The notes: generated by a model not told the origin, from the letters alone. A stretch of 64,000 bases of DNA from Microvelia longipes (GCA_018340805.1 JACMZG010001908.1:34912445-34976444), one strand, 5' to 3'; positions 35,056 to 49,205 are shown, counted from the stretch's first letter. A program made the numbers and translations.

Positions 35056-38000
35056 TATGCAAACTTTTATACATTATACTGCTTTTCTTCTAAATAGTTG
35101 TTTACTATTATTACGCCCGAAAAAATAAATCATATACAAGACTGGAAATGGCTTTTTGATCTCAGTTCCTTTTATTGTCTCGCTTCTCTCGACAGTAATT
35201 TTAAAATGTCTGTAAAAAGACCTTTTTACAGTCTTGTAACACAATATACTATTTTACAGGATCACTAATTCAAATTTGGCAAGGATGCAAAAGATAAATG
35301 ACTTGAAAATAATTCACTTAGATTCAATAAAGATTTCACAAACCAAATAAATTTAAACTTTCCATCAATAAATAAAAAAAAATCAAGAGGTAGATAACTC
35401 AGGAGATATTAAGTGTTAAGAGCGTGCTGAGAATATTGACTGCTGTCATCTTACAATAATACATGTCAACTAATATGTGCAGTTAAATGACAAAAATAAA
35501 GAAATACCAACTTCTTAATGAGAACTAAAGCGTCAATTCAGTAATGCAATTAAACATGTTTAAGGAATAGCAATGTTAACGGTTAGCAATTGACATATAT
35601 AGCACTGAAACGTTACAAACAAATCTAAGGTTAGTTAAGTGTAGGAGGCTGGACTAAAAACTTGGGTGTGAACTTGATAAGTCCTGCTGTAAAGTTAGAT
35701 CGTGTGGACTGACTGACAGATACTTTCCCTTAAACAATATCAGTTTACTATCTCATACATATATCAGGATCAAAATTTATTATAAATAAAATATGTGTAA
35801 GTATTATCAATAAATATATTCAAATATTCGAGTATTTAATTTTGCACATACTTATTTAAAGAAAGGATGGACATAAAATTGATTAAAAGAGAGAGTGTTA
35901 AAATGTAAATTAGTTAAAATACAAAATAAGCTATGCAAAAATATTAAAAATAAAGCATTGCAGGAAATAGTTATGCTTTATTTACTGTACCTAGCAATAT
36001 ACACCGCTATTAGCGCAGTCTATCGAAAATTTGCTAAAAATAGCACATGATGTATAGCGTTTTCTAAAAATTATATAAACTACAATCATTTTTTAAACGT
36101 GATTTTTTGTTCAGAGGAAATTTAAAGAGAGTGCCCTCTTATCTTAATATAGTGCCATATTTTGATTTAAAACTGCTTTCATCCAAATAATAATAAGTCT
36201 AAATTAAAATCTGTGACTAATTCCTAAAAATTGTTTATAAAGGTTGTAAAGCTGGTTAGAATGATAGATATAGTCAAGAGGAAATATAGTCAATATATTA
36301 AGAGGAATTAATATTTTAACTGTTTAAAAACTCTATTATTTTATGTAATAATTATATATTTCCAAAAAAAAAAACGCCAGGTGAAAAAAATTCACCTGAC
36401 TTATTAAGTTTTCAATTTTTGGCGAATATTCGTATAACAAAGACTAAGTGGAGAGGCTCTTTTATTTATCATTATGCGATGAACTCCACTATAGCGTTCA
36501 TGACAAAGACGGTTCTATATGAGGTTGCTTGGCAGAAGTTGAGGGGACGTGAGAGATCGATTCCGCTTGGCCTCTTGATTAAAAAAATATGTTTTGATAT
36601 TCTAACAGTTTAATTAATCGTAACCAGTCGATAAATAAAATAGTAGTAAATTAATATAGTAATAAAACGATATCATAACATGACGAATAGGATAATAAAT
36701 AATATAGGATAATTATATTTTTATTATAAACATTTATTAAGTAAGCGTGTAAGCTTTTAGAACTTAACGACTTGTTATCGTATCAATTATAGCACAATCA
36801 GTACATTAAACCTAGAATGTAATAACAATTTATAGAATTTTATTATTATTTTATTTTAATTAATAATATAATTCATATCGCTTAGTCAATTATATATATT
36901 AAATTGTTTAAATATCAGTAGCGAGCTTTCTGATAACATTTTAATAATTAACATTACCGAAGTAATATAACCAATATTAACCAAGAAATTACAAAATTAA
37001 AAACCACCTCCCCCTTTCTTGACCCCAATGTCATTTGTTCATTATTTTTTTAAAATTTTCCCTAAAAATATCGCAAGCCAACGGGTGCGCAATAATTTCG
37101 AAACTCTTAAAATTTGTAAATCTCATCCTGAAAGGTAATAAACTAATAAGTATGTTTGTTTAAATACAGCCTTTAGTCAATATTGACTATAATAATCATA
37201 CATTTGACCTAACTTTTAACTAGATAATCAAGAATAATAAATAGGTTTTTACAATCAAGGAAGTAAAACACTTCTAAATCGAGTGATACAAAAAAGAAAG
37301 ACTTGTTTACATGAAATGCGGAGCTTAAAAACGAAACAGGTTTCCACACTACCTGCACTATCCGTCAAGAAGAAAGTAAACTTGCTATCTTGTTCTTAAA
37401 GTGGTATTTCCGCACATCCTAGTTACCTGCTTTAACTTAAACATTTCCGGTGTTGAAATAACATGAAAGATTGGCTCAGCTTGATCCTTACTAGGTTTGC
37501 CAATAACTGGATAAGGAGAACATAAAAACGCTATTCCTTTATGAGTTTAATCAAAACTTTCTTTAATTTCTTAGAAATGTTTTGAGAGTTGGGAAAAACA
37601 GAAGCGGGACAATAAAACTGGACCGAAAATCTAATTCTGATGCAATATAAGGATCCTATAAAATACCGACTGCGTTTATCCTATAAAAATATTTACAATG
37701 GGTTACTACTGTAGTAAAGCGGGTTATTTTTAACAAGTCTTCGAAAATTGTGTAATACATTTTTTTCACAGAATACTGAATAAAGTAAAAACCTGTCATT
37801 TCAAAGGCTGTTATCCTTTCTTTCTTATTCTAGAATGAAGCATAAAAAGCTTTTCTCTCTCTATTGACGTTATGTAACGTGGTTTTCTTAGGTGTTTACC
37901 ACCATCAAAGAAGGAGGAAGAAGTAAAAATGCACGGAACACTAAGTGGGTCAGACCAAAACCCCGAAGCACCATCTTCTTTCACTCGGCGATTCCTCCAC

Positions 38001-40640
38001 TCCTCCGAGAGGTCGATAGCCCCGAGATATGATGAATTTCTGTACCATTCTCGAAGAATATTATGCAATCTTTAAACACTTCCCTTTCCTACTGACTTCT
38101 TTATTTTCAGTTTTTTTCATACAACTAAACCCAAATACATCTATTCCCTTTCTATCTCACGATTCTCAGAGTAATTAAACCTAATCAAATGATTGACCTG
38201 AGCGGAACTCATTGTGCCTTAATAATAATGTAAAAGATTGATCTACTTTTCCTAACGATATTACAATAGAATTTTTAAATGCTTAATGTTCTAAAGCACA
38301 TAAAAGAAAAATTAAAATTAATTGCTAGAACGTAAATAAATAGAGATTGAGTTTGTAAAACTATGTAAAATGGTTTTGGTCAAACATTAAACATATTCAA
38401 AGAGAATAAAATAACAAGACTTATAGAAAGCCCCACTCTAAAACTTTAAATTAATGTAAAAAAATAAATTGAATGAAAGCAACAGGTGAGAAAAAAGTAG
38501 TCTGAAAAAGTAGTAAGAATGAAAGATGGAAAAGCAGAGGAAGAACTTGATCATACTACGAATGTTAAATAAAATTTTAAAGTACATGTACAAGGTACCA
38601 CTAATAAATGCATGGATAATCATCAACCAAAACAATCATGGAGTTTTAAAAGTGGAGAATTTGTGGCAGAAAAAATAAGCGCTATTTTTTGATGAAAAGC
38701 ACTCCATAAAAATAATTTATTGGCAAAACGCTTTTAATTAATCTATAAAGTTATTTTTTTAAAGTTACTAATAAAGTTTAATGGTACGAAGAGGATTCTG
38801 AAGAATTAATCTTTCATGAAAACTCTACCTAAGAAGATTTCTTTGAAACGATCGAGAAGTACATTTTCAAATATTTTGAGCATTTCAAGGAATTTAAAAA
38901 ATTCACTTACAAACAAAGTTCTGAACATTTGTAAAAATGGTAGTAATATACGTATACTAAAATTGACGCATATATGCCTAAATGAAGATTTAGAATACCA
39001 TTGTTGTAGTAGTTTACTAACTAAAGCTCTGTAGTAAACTAATCAAAAAGTAAAAATTCAAAGAAATTAATACGACGCTGAAAAGAGTAAATACTTTCAA
39101 ATGTAAAAAATATAGATAATAATAATTAAAATAATTTAAATTTTTATTAATATCATAATTTATAGCTAAATTTTCTAACCTTTAATTAAAATTTAGAAAA
39201 CTAAATGTTAATAATAATGGAGAAAACACAAGATAGAGAATTACTTGACGTCAAGTCTACACTTAAAACAGTAAAATTTACTGAGAAAAACAAACATAAA
39301 AATAGTAATAATAATCAAAATAATAATATTAATGAATAATTAGCAACATAAATATTTATCTATATACCTATACAAAAATCTTTGCTTCTACAAACATATT
39401 CAATATTCATAGAATTTTTATATCATTTCAAACATAGTAACCAAACAAACTACAATAATTTCAAGGACTACAACTGAAGACTAAAATTACATTGCTGAGC
39501 CCCTAAACAATAACACCTTTGGACTTTTGTTGCCCCAATGACATTCTAATACTGTCTTAAGACGAGAAAAACGAATAATACTTAATAATGAAACTTTAAT
39601 TAATGAATAATTAACTAAAAATGTTTTGAACGTTTAAAGAGAACGTTTGATGATCAGATAACAGCAGTGAAATCCTAATCTTAATTAAACTACCCTTAAA
39701 AATATTGAATAGCTAAATAAAATCTTGTTATAAATGCTTAGACGTTTATGAATTTTACATTATGGAATCTTTAAGAAGAGGATTCTTCTTTGAAATACCG
39801 GAGTACTAATCCGAAAGGAGAAGATAGTATTTTGTTATTGTTATTAGTAGATGGAGAGATGATTAACCTGATCGTCATTTACTACCGACTTTTCTGATCT
39901 GAAATGATTTTAAGTTTTTGTTGCTTATCATTATATTTTTTTCAGTCATTTACAAAAAAAAAGGTTTCTGCGGTAGGTTGATTTGTGACGAGGGTTTGGG
40001 GTGACTGTGTCGGTGGCCGGGAGGGAGAAGGAAGAAAGAGAACCCCCTAACCGTGACCAGGAAGAGATCTCGAGGAAGTCACTTTACAAGAATAGTTAAG
40101 AAGGTATGATTTGAGAAGGGGGTGTAGTTGAGTCCACTTTCTCTTTATTCCCACCCCCGGTACAGCCGTGGAAAAAAAATAACCTCGAGTCTTTAGACTG
40201 TTAAAAAATCTGGGGAAACTTTCACCCAAAAAAATATTAACCCAGGGGACCAAGAGAACATCTCCTTCCTATACTTAAAAAACTATCATTAGAACAATAA
40301 TTAACCTCCCGAAAAAACCATACCTCTGGAAACATTAAAAAATATGTATAACAATGAGTATAAAATATTCTGACCGCTAGACTAGAGTAAATAAAATATA
40401 AAAATAAGTTAATTAATTCACACAATACAGGAAGTTAAAGAAAAGCCACATTAAATTAAACATAAAAATAAACATAAAAAACCTATTGAGCAGAGAACAA
40501 TAAAAATAAAATAGAACGGAGAAATAGGATAAATTATAACACGTGTTATTTTAAATACATTGCTATTTATGATCATGAAAAATGTTTCATTTATAGTAAA
40601 AAAAAGTATACCTCCTCTTCCTCTGGAGGTTGATTACAGA
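35056..40640. other. Long AT-rich non-coding stretch
   Basis: About 5.6 kb without a supported gene. Short frames at 36419-36613 and 37811-38068 have no domain or splice support. A small hairpin CAGGTGAA-AAAAA-TTCACCTG lies near 36377. Confidence 0.4.
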
Positions 40641-40676
40641 GGTCCTCCCTTTGCTAAGGAGCATAAAGGGAGGACC
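40641..40676. repeat. GC-rich 12-bp-arm hairpin
   Basis: GGTCCTCCCTTT and AAAGGGAGGACC flank a 12-nt loop. The arms are perfect. Confidence 0.85.
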
Positions 40677-41577
40677 AAAATTCCACCCATCAATGTTGAA
40701 CCGTTGGACATCAATTAATAACACTTGGGGTATATATTTTGGTAAATAGAAATTCTTTTTGGTGATGTAGTTAACTGTGGGTGTCCCATGCAATACCGGA
40801 TTGTGCGAAAAAGCAGAAAAAATAAATTAGAAGGTAAACTTTTATTGTGCTTTACAGGTGCGAGAGATTTTGCCACCCGCATACTTTTTCCTAAAACCGA
40901 TATTTTGGGAGAAATGTATAAGTATTGAAGTTAGAAAAAATTGCAAATAGTAAAAATGCCTCATTTTTGGCATAAGGACATTAGGCATCATTAGCTACCA
41001 AGTAAACATACAACTAACCACATATGAGTTCATCGTCGGATTCATTCTGAGGATCAACGATTAGCTCATTACTTCTATTTAGTCAGTCTGGGTTTGATCC
41101 TGATCAGGATCTCAAAATCTTTAAACCTAAATAAATCTAGTTCAAGGCAAGATGTAGAACCCTTAAGGATCACTAATATTCAAATAGTAATACATGTTCT
41201 CGCTTATTGTATCAAGAGTAAGAAGGTCAGTAATAGTAGCTCACAGAAAGCCCAACAGTATAGTGGCCAACTTGTAGGGCACAGGTTACTCCTAGTTAAA
41301 GCTATCTATAAGCGGATTAGCGGGTAAAATTTTAACTCTGTGTTTTAATTCAACGGTAGATTTAAGAGTCATTATCTCTCGGACTTGCTGGGCTCGACCC
41401 CCCCCCCCAAACGAAATTGGCAGAAACTTAGGGATTTTACTAATTTTACTAAACTCTCCTAGCGTTGGAACATTGGTGGTCAAATTAATGAGACCTTCTC
41501 ATTTATGACTCTCAACCCGTCTTTCATAGGTGTGTCTTCTTTCCTTTTCCCTCTTACCAACCACACACCCACTTAAG
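40677..41577. other. Non-coding sequence
   Basis: No gene was supported. A C10 run lies near 41399-41408. Confidence 0.4.
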
Positions 41578-41930
41578 TCAAACCAACCCTGTGGATTCTA
41601 AAATGAATTTAAAGACAAGCCGAGTAGTCCAAGAGCCGGACCTGAAAAAATGTGACTCATTTTGTACTACTTCAAACCAAATTTTTCTGAAAATATACCT
41701 TAAATTATGAAGAAACAACATAGTCTGCCTATCCAGAGTGGAGCCCTTCATATGATTGCGCATGATCAAAATTTTATAAAATCGCACAGATTTCAGTTTT
41801 CTTGAAATAAGTGGTTTCCTGTAGGTCTTGTGCAAAACATGAATAGAGCATTTTTTAAAGATGATAAAATGTCCAATAAAGCGAATGTTCAATCATCAAA
41901 ATCTGATAACTACAACCAAAGTTATGCCTC
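41578..41930 (-). repeat. Dispersed repeat R1, copy 2
   Basis: On the minus strand it starts with GCATAACTTTGGTTGTAG, passes GCACAAGACCTACAGG and AACCACTTATTTC, then GCGCAATCATATGAAGGG and CCACTCTGGATAGGCAGACT. The 104-codon frame across it reflects the repeat, and partial frame sharing with the 43.5-kb copy may hint at a former coding region. Confidence 0.75.
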
Positions 41931-42009
41931 TTTCAAAAACACCAAAAAATGGTTAATTTATGCAAAGTCAGCTAATTTTTTAAAAAAAATATTGGCATTT
42001 TGTACATTC

Positions 42010-42179
42010 CTTTGATCTTTTAACAAATGTCATAACTTTAGTTGTATTTATCCGATTTTGACAAAAAAAAACACTCGTTTTATAGTAAATTTTATCAGCA
42101 TTAAAAAAATGTTCTCTTCATGTTTTACACATGACCAACAGGGAACCACTTATTGCAAGAAAACGGGAATTTGTGCGAT

Positions 42180-42185
<6 letters not shown>
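42010..42185 (+). repeat. Dispersed repeat R1, copy 3
   Basis: GTCATAACTTTAGTTGTAT and GGGAACCACTTATTGCAAG match copy 2 in the opposite orientation, so the two form a large inverted pair with about 80 bp between them. Confidence 0.75.
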
Positions 42186-42545
<360 letters not shown>

Positions 42546-42599
42546 GTATTTCTAGACACTTTCTTGTAAACACTCTATCTTTCGAACGGATTCATATTT

Positions 42600-43160
42600 T
42601 TTTAAAACTTGGTACAAAAATCAACCTTCGGGAGGACACGAACCCTATTGAAACCAGGTTTTTGTGACGTCATTAACCCGGTTTGCTGAGTCAGCGAAAT
42701 TTTCAAAAATCGGCAAAATTCAGGGTTAATATTTTTTGCCGCGAAAAAGGTCATTATGTTTTTTGAGACGCTGAATCGAATGAAACCGGTCCGAAGTCAA
42801 AACGACCACTCTAAGTGACCAAAAAAGTCGAAAAAACCATTGTAAATTACCAAAAACCAAAATTTAGGTCGATAAAAAATAAATTTCGAGTAGGGTGTCG
42901 TTTTCTATGTAATTTTAGGCGCTGAAGCGAATGAAACCGGTCCGAAGTCGATACGACCACTTTAAGTTACCAAAAAGTCGAAAAAACCAGAAAAATTATA
43001 GAAAACCAAAATTACGGTTGTTGAAAATTAAATTTCGAGTAGGGTGTCGTTTTCAATGTTTTTCGGGCCTCTGAGTTGAATGCCAGTGGTCCGGAGTCTA
43101 TACGACCACTCAAACTCAGGGTACCTGGGTTCACATCCTGGAAGGGTCGATAATTTTTTA
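42600..43160 (+). repeat. Repeat family R2 array, three ~150-bp units
   Basis: CTGAATCGAA (42771), CTGAAGCGA (42922) and CTGAGTTGAA (43071) mark units spaced 151 and 149 bp. Each carries CCGGTCCGAAGT-like and TTTCGAGTAGGGTGTCG-like blocks. The array ends with TGGGTTCACATCCTGG, box-B-like as in the 4.5-kb copy. Confidence 0.85.
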
Positions 43161-43198
43161 TCGTTTTATTTCACTTAATATAAGTTTACAACTAGAAA

Positions 43199-43525
43199 AT
43201 AATTCAGGCGCGGTGGTCCGCATGTCGGGCGAAATTATATTTTCCTATATTATATTTTCCTTTGGAAAATACAGACAAAATGAGTTACGAGCAGTGCTTG
43301 ACAATTGAGTAACTGCTTAGGTTCTAAAGCATGAACCAGAACCTTAAGCAAGAAATGGGTTGTTTAGCACGGAAACACGTATTCTAAATGAAATTCGCCC
43401 GACAGCGGACCACCGCGCCGGAATTATTTATTTAGTAGTTGTAAACTTATATAATGTAAAAAGCACGAAAACACGCATCCAAAGGAAATTCGCCCGACAT
43501 GCGGATCACCGCGCCAGAATTTTTT
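43199..43525. mobile_element. MITE family M1, complete copy plus extra end
   Basis: 43199-43435 has good inverted ends, AATTCAGGCGCGGTGGTCCG and its counterpart ending CCACCGCGCCGGAATTAT. A further right-type terminus follows at about 43485-43525. The region is an inverted relative of 29601-29930. No ORF is present. Confidence 0.8.
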
Positions 43526-43534
43526 AATATTTTG

Positions 43535-43715
43535 TGTGAGCGCTTTCATATGAAGGGTTCCACTCTGGATAGGCAGACTATACTTTTCCTTCATAATTCC
43601 AGCTATAAATTCAGAAAAATTTGGTTGGAAGTAGTACAAAATGAGTCACATTTTTTAGGCCTGGCTCTTGGACTAGAGAGGATTCCCAGTTGTCTTCGTT
43701 ACCGTTGCCAGTATT
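43535..43715 (+). repeat. Dispersed repeat R1, copy 4
   Basis: It matches the 3' half of copy 2: ATATGAAGGGTTCCACTC, GGATAGGCAGACTATA and a GTAGTACAAAATGAGTCACA block. The 74-codon frame here resembles that of copy 2 over about 30 residues. Confidence 0.75.
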
Positions 43716-44542
43716 GTAGCTGAGTCATCTTATGATTATGTATAGTTGGGTACACGAAGTACCGTACCACGGTTATACTCCGGTATACTCACGGTAAGAC
43801 ATCCAAACCGACAATAGACTCGTGGTTCACTAATTATTGACTCTAAAATGACCACTTCGTAGTAGTAGCTTAACTAACTTTTCGAGTCTGAAAGTTAAAT
43901 TTAATTAAAACATTTTTTTTAATAATAAAAATTAAAAATACGACATTTTTAAGTGGTTGGTAGCTGCTAATGCGACAGGTTCTACGATTTCCTCAAAATA
44001 ACTCTTTCACCATGGAGTCTAACCGGTTTAGTAACTCAAGATTGTGGTTATGTCTTTCACATCATATAGAAATGAAAGCACTATAAAATTTATTTAAAAT
44101 AACCAATTTTCTAATACATTACAGTGAATAATTAATTTAGAGCGAGACTTCCTGCAACGAAAGTTCCAGTTAAATTTTGATTTCATACTGAAGTCTCGCA
44201 GCGGTTAAGTGACAAAGCTAAATCAACATAATTTAAATAGTAAAATATGTAAATACATCTTGTTTAAAATCAATATTGTAGCCAGTATATATTAATCGGA
44301 TGGGGTTAAAACTGTAACTACAGAAGAAGTGTAGGCATCAATAAAAATTATAGGTGCTTTGCTACGCAAAGCAAATCCAGTAGCGAAAGTTTGAGTTGTC
44401 GTAAAGTAAATGTATATTATATTTCCGTTAATTTTCTTTAGGGAGGAGGGAGAAGTTGGACCCACTTAATTTAACCAATCAATTAAACGCACTTCAAATG
44501 AAGTTTTAGGTTATTGTCATGCTAAATAGATAAAGCCAGTTT

Positions 44543-44547
<5 letters not shown>
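43716..44547. other. AT-rich non-coding sequence
   Basis: A GCGAGACTTC...GAAGTCTCGC pair of short inverted repeats lies at about 44143-44208. No gene was seen. Confidence 0.4.

Positions 44548-44625
<78 letters not shown>
44548..44625. repeat. (CA)n/(TA)n compound microsatellite
   Basis: A short CA run passes into an interrupted TA run. Confidence 0.95.
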
Positions 44626-44631
<6 letters not shown>

Positions 44632-44789
44632 TTGTGTTTGAAAAAGAATATCTGGAGTTCATTAAGTAGCCTCGAAGAGGTCCAAATGATAAAAATTGAG
44701 TAAATATTTGGCATATGACATGAAATAACTAAACATATAATAATTAATTATAATAAAGCAACAATAAATACGCAAGGGACTTCTTCTGT

Positions 44790-45010
44790 TGCCGATGCGT
44801 GTAAATGTATTTTGCGCTCACTGAGGATTGTCCGAATGAGCTGTAATTGTTGTCATTTGATTCGGCATGTCACAAACTATAAATAATGTCAATATGTTCG
44901 AACCTCCGTTTAGTTTGAATTTGAATCAAGCGTTCGACAGTTAGTGTCAGACGAAGGAACGCTTTTTATATGGGCCAGAGGCCCATAGCATTAGCTCTTC
45001 CGTTCATCCT
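44790..45010 (+). repeat. Diverged relative of the micro-ORF module
   Basis: TCACTGAGGATTGTCCGAATGAGCTG matches the TCACTTAGGATTGTCCGATTGAGCTG end of the modules at 57762 and 59666. The rest has diverged. A TATGGGCC-AGA-GGCCCATA hairpin lies near 44970. Confidence 0.45.
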
Positions 45011-46890
45011 TAGTTCCATTATTGGCAGCTTGTTTTGAGATACCTTAAAATAACTTAGTTGTAAATAAGTAACTTTGTCAATGAGCCTGTTATCAACACT
45101 ATACAACTAAGTATAGGAAAGCACGTCATTGGGTTATCCCCAATCTTTCTCGTATCAAAAATTTCCCTAATCGCGGATAAGGGATTTTATAATTATTAAA
45201 TGTAGACTACGTAAGTACAATTTTTGTAGGTCCAATACGTAAATGGTCGTAAAATTAATAAATATTCTTTGATGGCACTTGTGATATAATAAGAAAAAGT
45301 TTTGGTTTTAATTATAAATGCAATTAATTAGCATACTTAAATCACACAATTTTATTATTTTTAAGCTGAACGTTTTATATTATTGATGCTACCTAATTAG
45401 CAATATATTTCGTTCATCTTTGAGAAGCACCTTCAAGCTAAAATGATTTAAATGTCCTAGTAAGTAATTTTTTTGGTCTCAAGGGCTATAACTTAAATGA
45501 TATTTTGGAATATTTTATTCCAAAATATTTTCTTTAATATTCGACATTTATATACTATTTATATAAATCTTATGCAGCAAATGCCTCCTGAAATTTTCAC
45601 CCCATTTGTATCAAATTTGATATGCGTATTATTCAGACCCCTCTCATTATCCGCATCATGTTACTTTTTAATTAATTAATCATTAATATTTAAATTAATT
45701 TTACCAGTTAGAAATCAGCTAACAATCTGTGTTATTTCTATGCTTTTTTATTGATAAGTTTATAATTGTGTTTAGCATAAGTTTAAGTTGGTGTACTTAT
45801 AGGACATGTAAATCAATTTAAACTGAAAATATTTACAAAGATAAACGAAATAAGTAGCTAATAAGGTAATTTCAATAATAGAGAACTTTAAGCTATTCTA
45901 GTCAACATAATGGAAAAAAGATAGTAAATTGTACCATCAGAATAAAATTTTACAAAAAGGTACCTTTTAATAAATTATACTCCTAATAATTAATAATTAT
46001 TATACTACTTATATACTTATAATAAATTTGCTCCTGAGAGCCTTTGTTTTAAATCTATATTTTACTTGATTATAATGTAGTAATTAATAAAATAACACAA
46101 ATAAATAAAATTTAAATAATTTAAGAAAAACTTAGTATTAATATTATATTAACTATATGGATAAGCTATGCATGTTTTTATTTTATGTAAAAATGTTTTG
46201 AGCACCCTTTGTATAAGACATTGTCTTTTGAAACAAATATATTTCTTATTCTTATAAATTATACACGGAGTTAATTTCCTTTAAACTGCAGTTATGTTTT
46301 TGGACTAGAAAAAAAACTTATTCGGCAAGCTTTTTTCAAGCTCAGAAAGATGTTAAAGATAGCGGATAAGTCAATAATTTACAGCAAACACAAAATTACT
46401 AATAATACTACACATTATTAATAATAGGGCAGGAATATCTTGATCAATTATTTCACAAAATTGCCCCTCGAAAAATAGAGTTAAGGTGGCTGAAAATGTA
46501 TTTTAAATATTTCACGAAATAATTTTTTGGTGATATAAGTTTAGTTGTATTAAGTGAATTATACGAAAAATGTACATGTTATAACAGCTTTTAAATCATT
46601 TGAATTTTTGCTATCTTCAGAAGAAAATTTTATTTAATAGATTTATTTAATAGAAGGAGAATGAAATAGAAGAAAGCTACTAATTATAATTGATAGAGTC
46701 GTGGCCTCGGAACTGACAGAAGCGCGTTATTAACTTTTCAATAAACTTGACCCGGTGATCGGTACATATAGTTAAAGACAGAAAAATAAGTAACTCGGAG
46801 GAGTTACTTTAAAAACATCTTGAAGAGGATCAAGTAGAAAAGAAAGTAGGGCCAGAGTCGGCCCGTGTATGTCTTGATGGCATTGCATAA
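45011..46890. other. AT-rich non-coding sequence
   Basis: It contains a 13-bp-arm hairpin at 45500-45528 and a segment near 45600-45672 resembling 51416-51480 (CGTATTATTCAGACC, CATGTTACTTTTT). No gene was seen. Confidence 0.4.
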
Positions 46891-46948
46891 CCGAGAGTAG
46901 TTAGGAGGAGGGGCCTTGTAGTAATGGTAGGAGGGGATCCACACTCAG

Positions 46949-47200
46949 TTGCTATCAAGCCAGTCCCAGTTCGGGCCGTGGTCCGCGAGCGTCTATCAAA
47001 TAATACGATGTACGAGGCGAAGTGTCTAGTGATGGACTACCATACGACTGCCGGGGGTGGCACAGTTCATACACAATTACATGCACTAGCACCTGCTGCC
47101 GCCCCTACGCCTCCACCTACGCCGCATCATGATCAACCACCGGCCCCCAGGTGGTCACAATACCAACATTTATGGAGGCAACATCACATGTTCATAAACG
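46949..47200 (+). CDS. Putative exon 2 of the His/Pro-rich protein
   Basis: The frame is open from 46891 to a stop near 47218. A CACTCAG acceptor (AG at 46947-46948) and an ACG|GTAAAC donor bound a 252-nt, phase 1-1 exon of 84 codons. Joined to the exon ending at 8458, the protein reads KRYLIP then V then AIKPVPVRAVVRERL without a break. The middle is LALAPAAAPTPPPTP-like low-complexity (Ala/Pro/Thr), and the end is basic, aromatic and His-rich (WSQYQHLWRQHHMF). Third-position G/C use is high against an AT-rich background. The polypyrimidine tract is weak and purine runs precede the acceptor, so an upstream start at the ATG at 46924 is an alternative. No known domain is recognised. Confidence 0.6.
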
Positions 47201-48509
47201 GTAAACAAAATTTTGACTAAAGTGTACTGATCAATTTAAAAACAAAATTAATAATTTAAAAGCGATTTATTTTAAACACTACAATCATCGCCTCTCATGA
47301 TACCATATAAATTCCAGTTCGTCACTTGCCAAAATAAGCCCTAATTTTTTAGATAGATTAATTGCAAACATTAAGTTTCTAAATGTTATGTACTCATTTA
47401 TTAAATACTACGTACTCACAACAAAAGCAAATTTTATAAACAAATAAAATTATAATTAGCTAGCTCGCTTAGTACAGTTAAAACTACAAATACAAGCGTT
47501 TAAATGATTAGAGGGACTTGAACATAAAACAAAAATCAGCTGATTCACAAAACAGAAAAACGAGATACTATTTCATAGAAAATAGAACAATATATTAACA
47601 CAAAACGAACAGACGCAAATTAAATCGAGCATTAGTCATGTTACATATTTGATCATAACCAAACGATTCATATTCTAGTATAAGAATCTTTAAGGGAATC
47701 AGAATCAATTGGTGAAGACATATTAGGAGCTATTGACAAGAGTATCAATTATTAAAAATGTTCATAGTGGGATTTGAAGTTAAAGAAACAACTGTTTACC
47801 CCTCGTACAATTAGCTTGTATTAAGAATTAAATTATATGGCTACTTAAGGTACTATAGATATGTATATGATCATTTTGCCACTACCTAAAACAATATCCA
47901 TAGCCACTTACTCATTTAGATCATATTTTAGCCACCTTGTATCATGGTAGATGCAAGATAGATATTTTTCTATCAAATCCCAAAGATGTTCCATTTAACT
48001 GCAAATTAAGAGACAAACATTTAAATTACAATTCAAACAGTCATTAACAGTTAATGACGCACGAAAAGATGACAAAAACAAGTTAGTTTTAGACACTCGT
48101 TACCTTCAACTGATTTAAATATAATACCAACCGAAATATGAATTCAACTCTGCATAATCTTAATGAATTGGGCGTATCTTATTAATATTAATAACAATTC
48201 AAATTGAAATGAAACTAAATATACACAAGTGAGAGAACAATATGTTATAGACGTTGAATCCCTTCAGAGAAATGAATGTTTAGATTTTTATTAGTTTCTA
48301 ATGTGTTAGAGAGTTAATAAACATTTAAAGAATCAATGATACGATACAAAAAAAGAAGAATGATAATATTTGTTACTTAAACTTGAACTAAAATTAGAAT
48401 AAATCAAATAAATCTAAGAGTGAGTTAAGTTATTTTGGTTAACAAAAGACAAATCTTAATCAGTGTTACTTGGTTTAATAAATGCAGCCATTTATTAAAC
48501 CAACAAATG
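47201..48509. other. AT-rich non-coding sequence after the exon
   Basis: No further exon was recognised downstream of 47200. Confidence 0.4.
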
Positions 48510-48782
48510 ATATTTCCAAAAGGTACCTGGAAGGCGATATAAGTGGTTCTGAACGCAACTAATATTAAATTATTAAAAATAATCAGCACATCAATCACTT
48601 ATTGCAACAAGTTGTTCCATCCACTGAACGAAACCTGCCTACGGATGTTTAAAAAAATATTTCCAAAAGGTACCTGGAAGGCGATATAAGTGGTTCTGAA
48701 CGCAACTAATATTAAATTATTTAAAAGAATCAGCACATCAATCACTTATTGCAACAAGTTGTTCCATCCACTGAACGAAACA
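48510..48782 (+). repeat. Near-perfect tandem duplication, 148-bp offset
   Basis: The segment starting ATATTTCCAAAAGGTACCTG and ending GAACGAAAC occurs twice, beginning at 48510 and 48658, with a few differences around TTATTAAAAATAAT/TTATTTAAAAGAAT. The high identity points to a recent event. Confidence 0.92.
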
Positions 48783-48939
48783 AACTTGCACAGTTCGCTA
48801 TTACTCCCCCCTTGGTACAAATAAAGTATTACTTCTAATATTACATGACTAAGGAATCAAACAAAAATAGGCCCCATTTAATATTTAAGTTTACCAGTAA
48901 AGATAGAGTGACTAACTTCGATGATGAAGGAAGAAAATT

Positions 48940-49205
48940 ATATAAGAATTAATAAAGAGGAATACTATAAGGGCTAATAAGGAAGAATATTATACGAACT
49001 ATTAAGAAGGAATACTATAAGAACTAATAAGATGGAATACTATAAGAACAAATAAGAAGGAATACTATAAGAACTAATAAGAAGGAATACTATAAGAACT
49101 AATAAGAAGGAATACTATAAGAACTAATAAGAAGGAATACTATAAGAACTACTATAAGAAGGAATACTATAAGAACTACTATAAGAACATAAGAAGGAAT
49201 ACTAT
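48940..49205 (+). repeat. 25-bp minisatellite, about ten units
   Basis: The unit is GGAATACTATAAGAACTAAT plus AAGAA. Inner units are identical or nearly so, and the right end shows truncated units. Confidence 0.95.

Noticed and set aside
37811..38068. 85-codon minus-strand ORF as an exon
   Set aside because: It starts at a non-ATG codon, and no convincing splice sites or domain signature were seen.
41060..41105. tRNA gene suggested by TTAGCTCATTAC and GGGTTTGATCC
   Set aside because: The spacing between the two boxes is too short for a tRNA and no acceptor stem could be formed.
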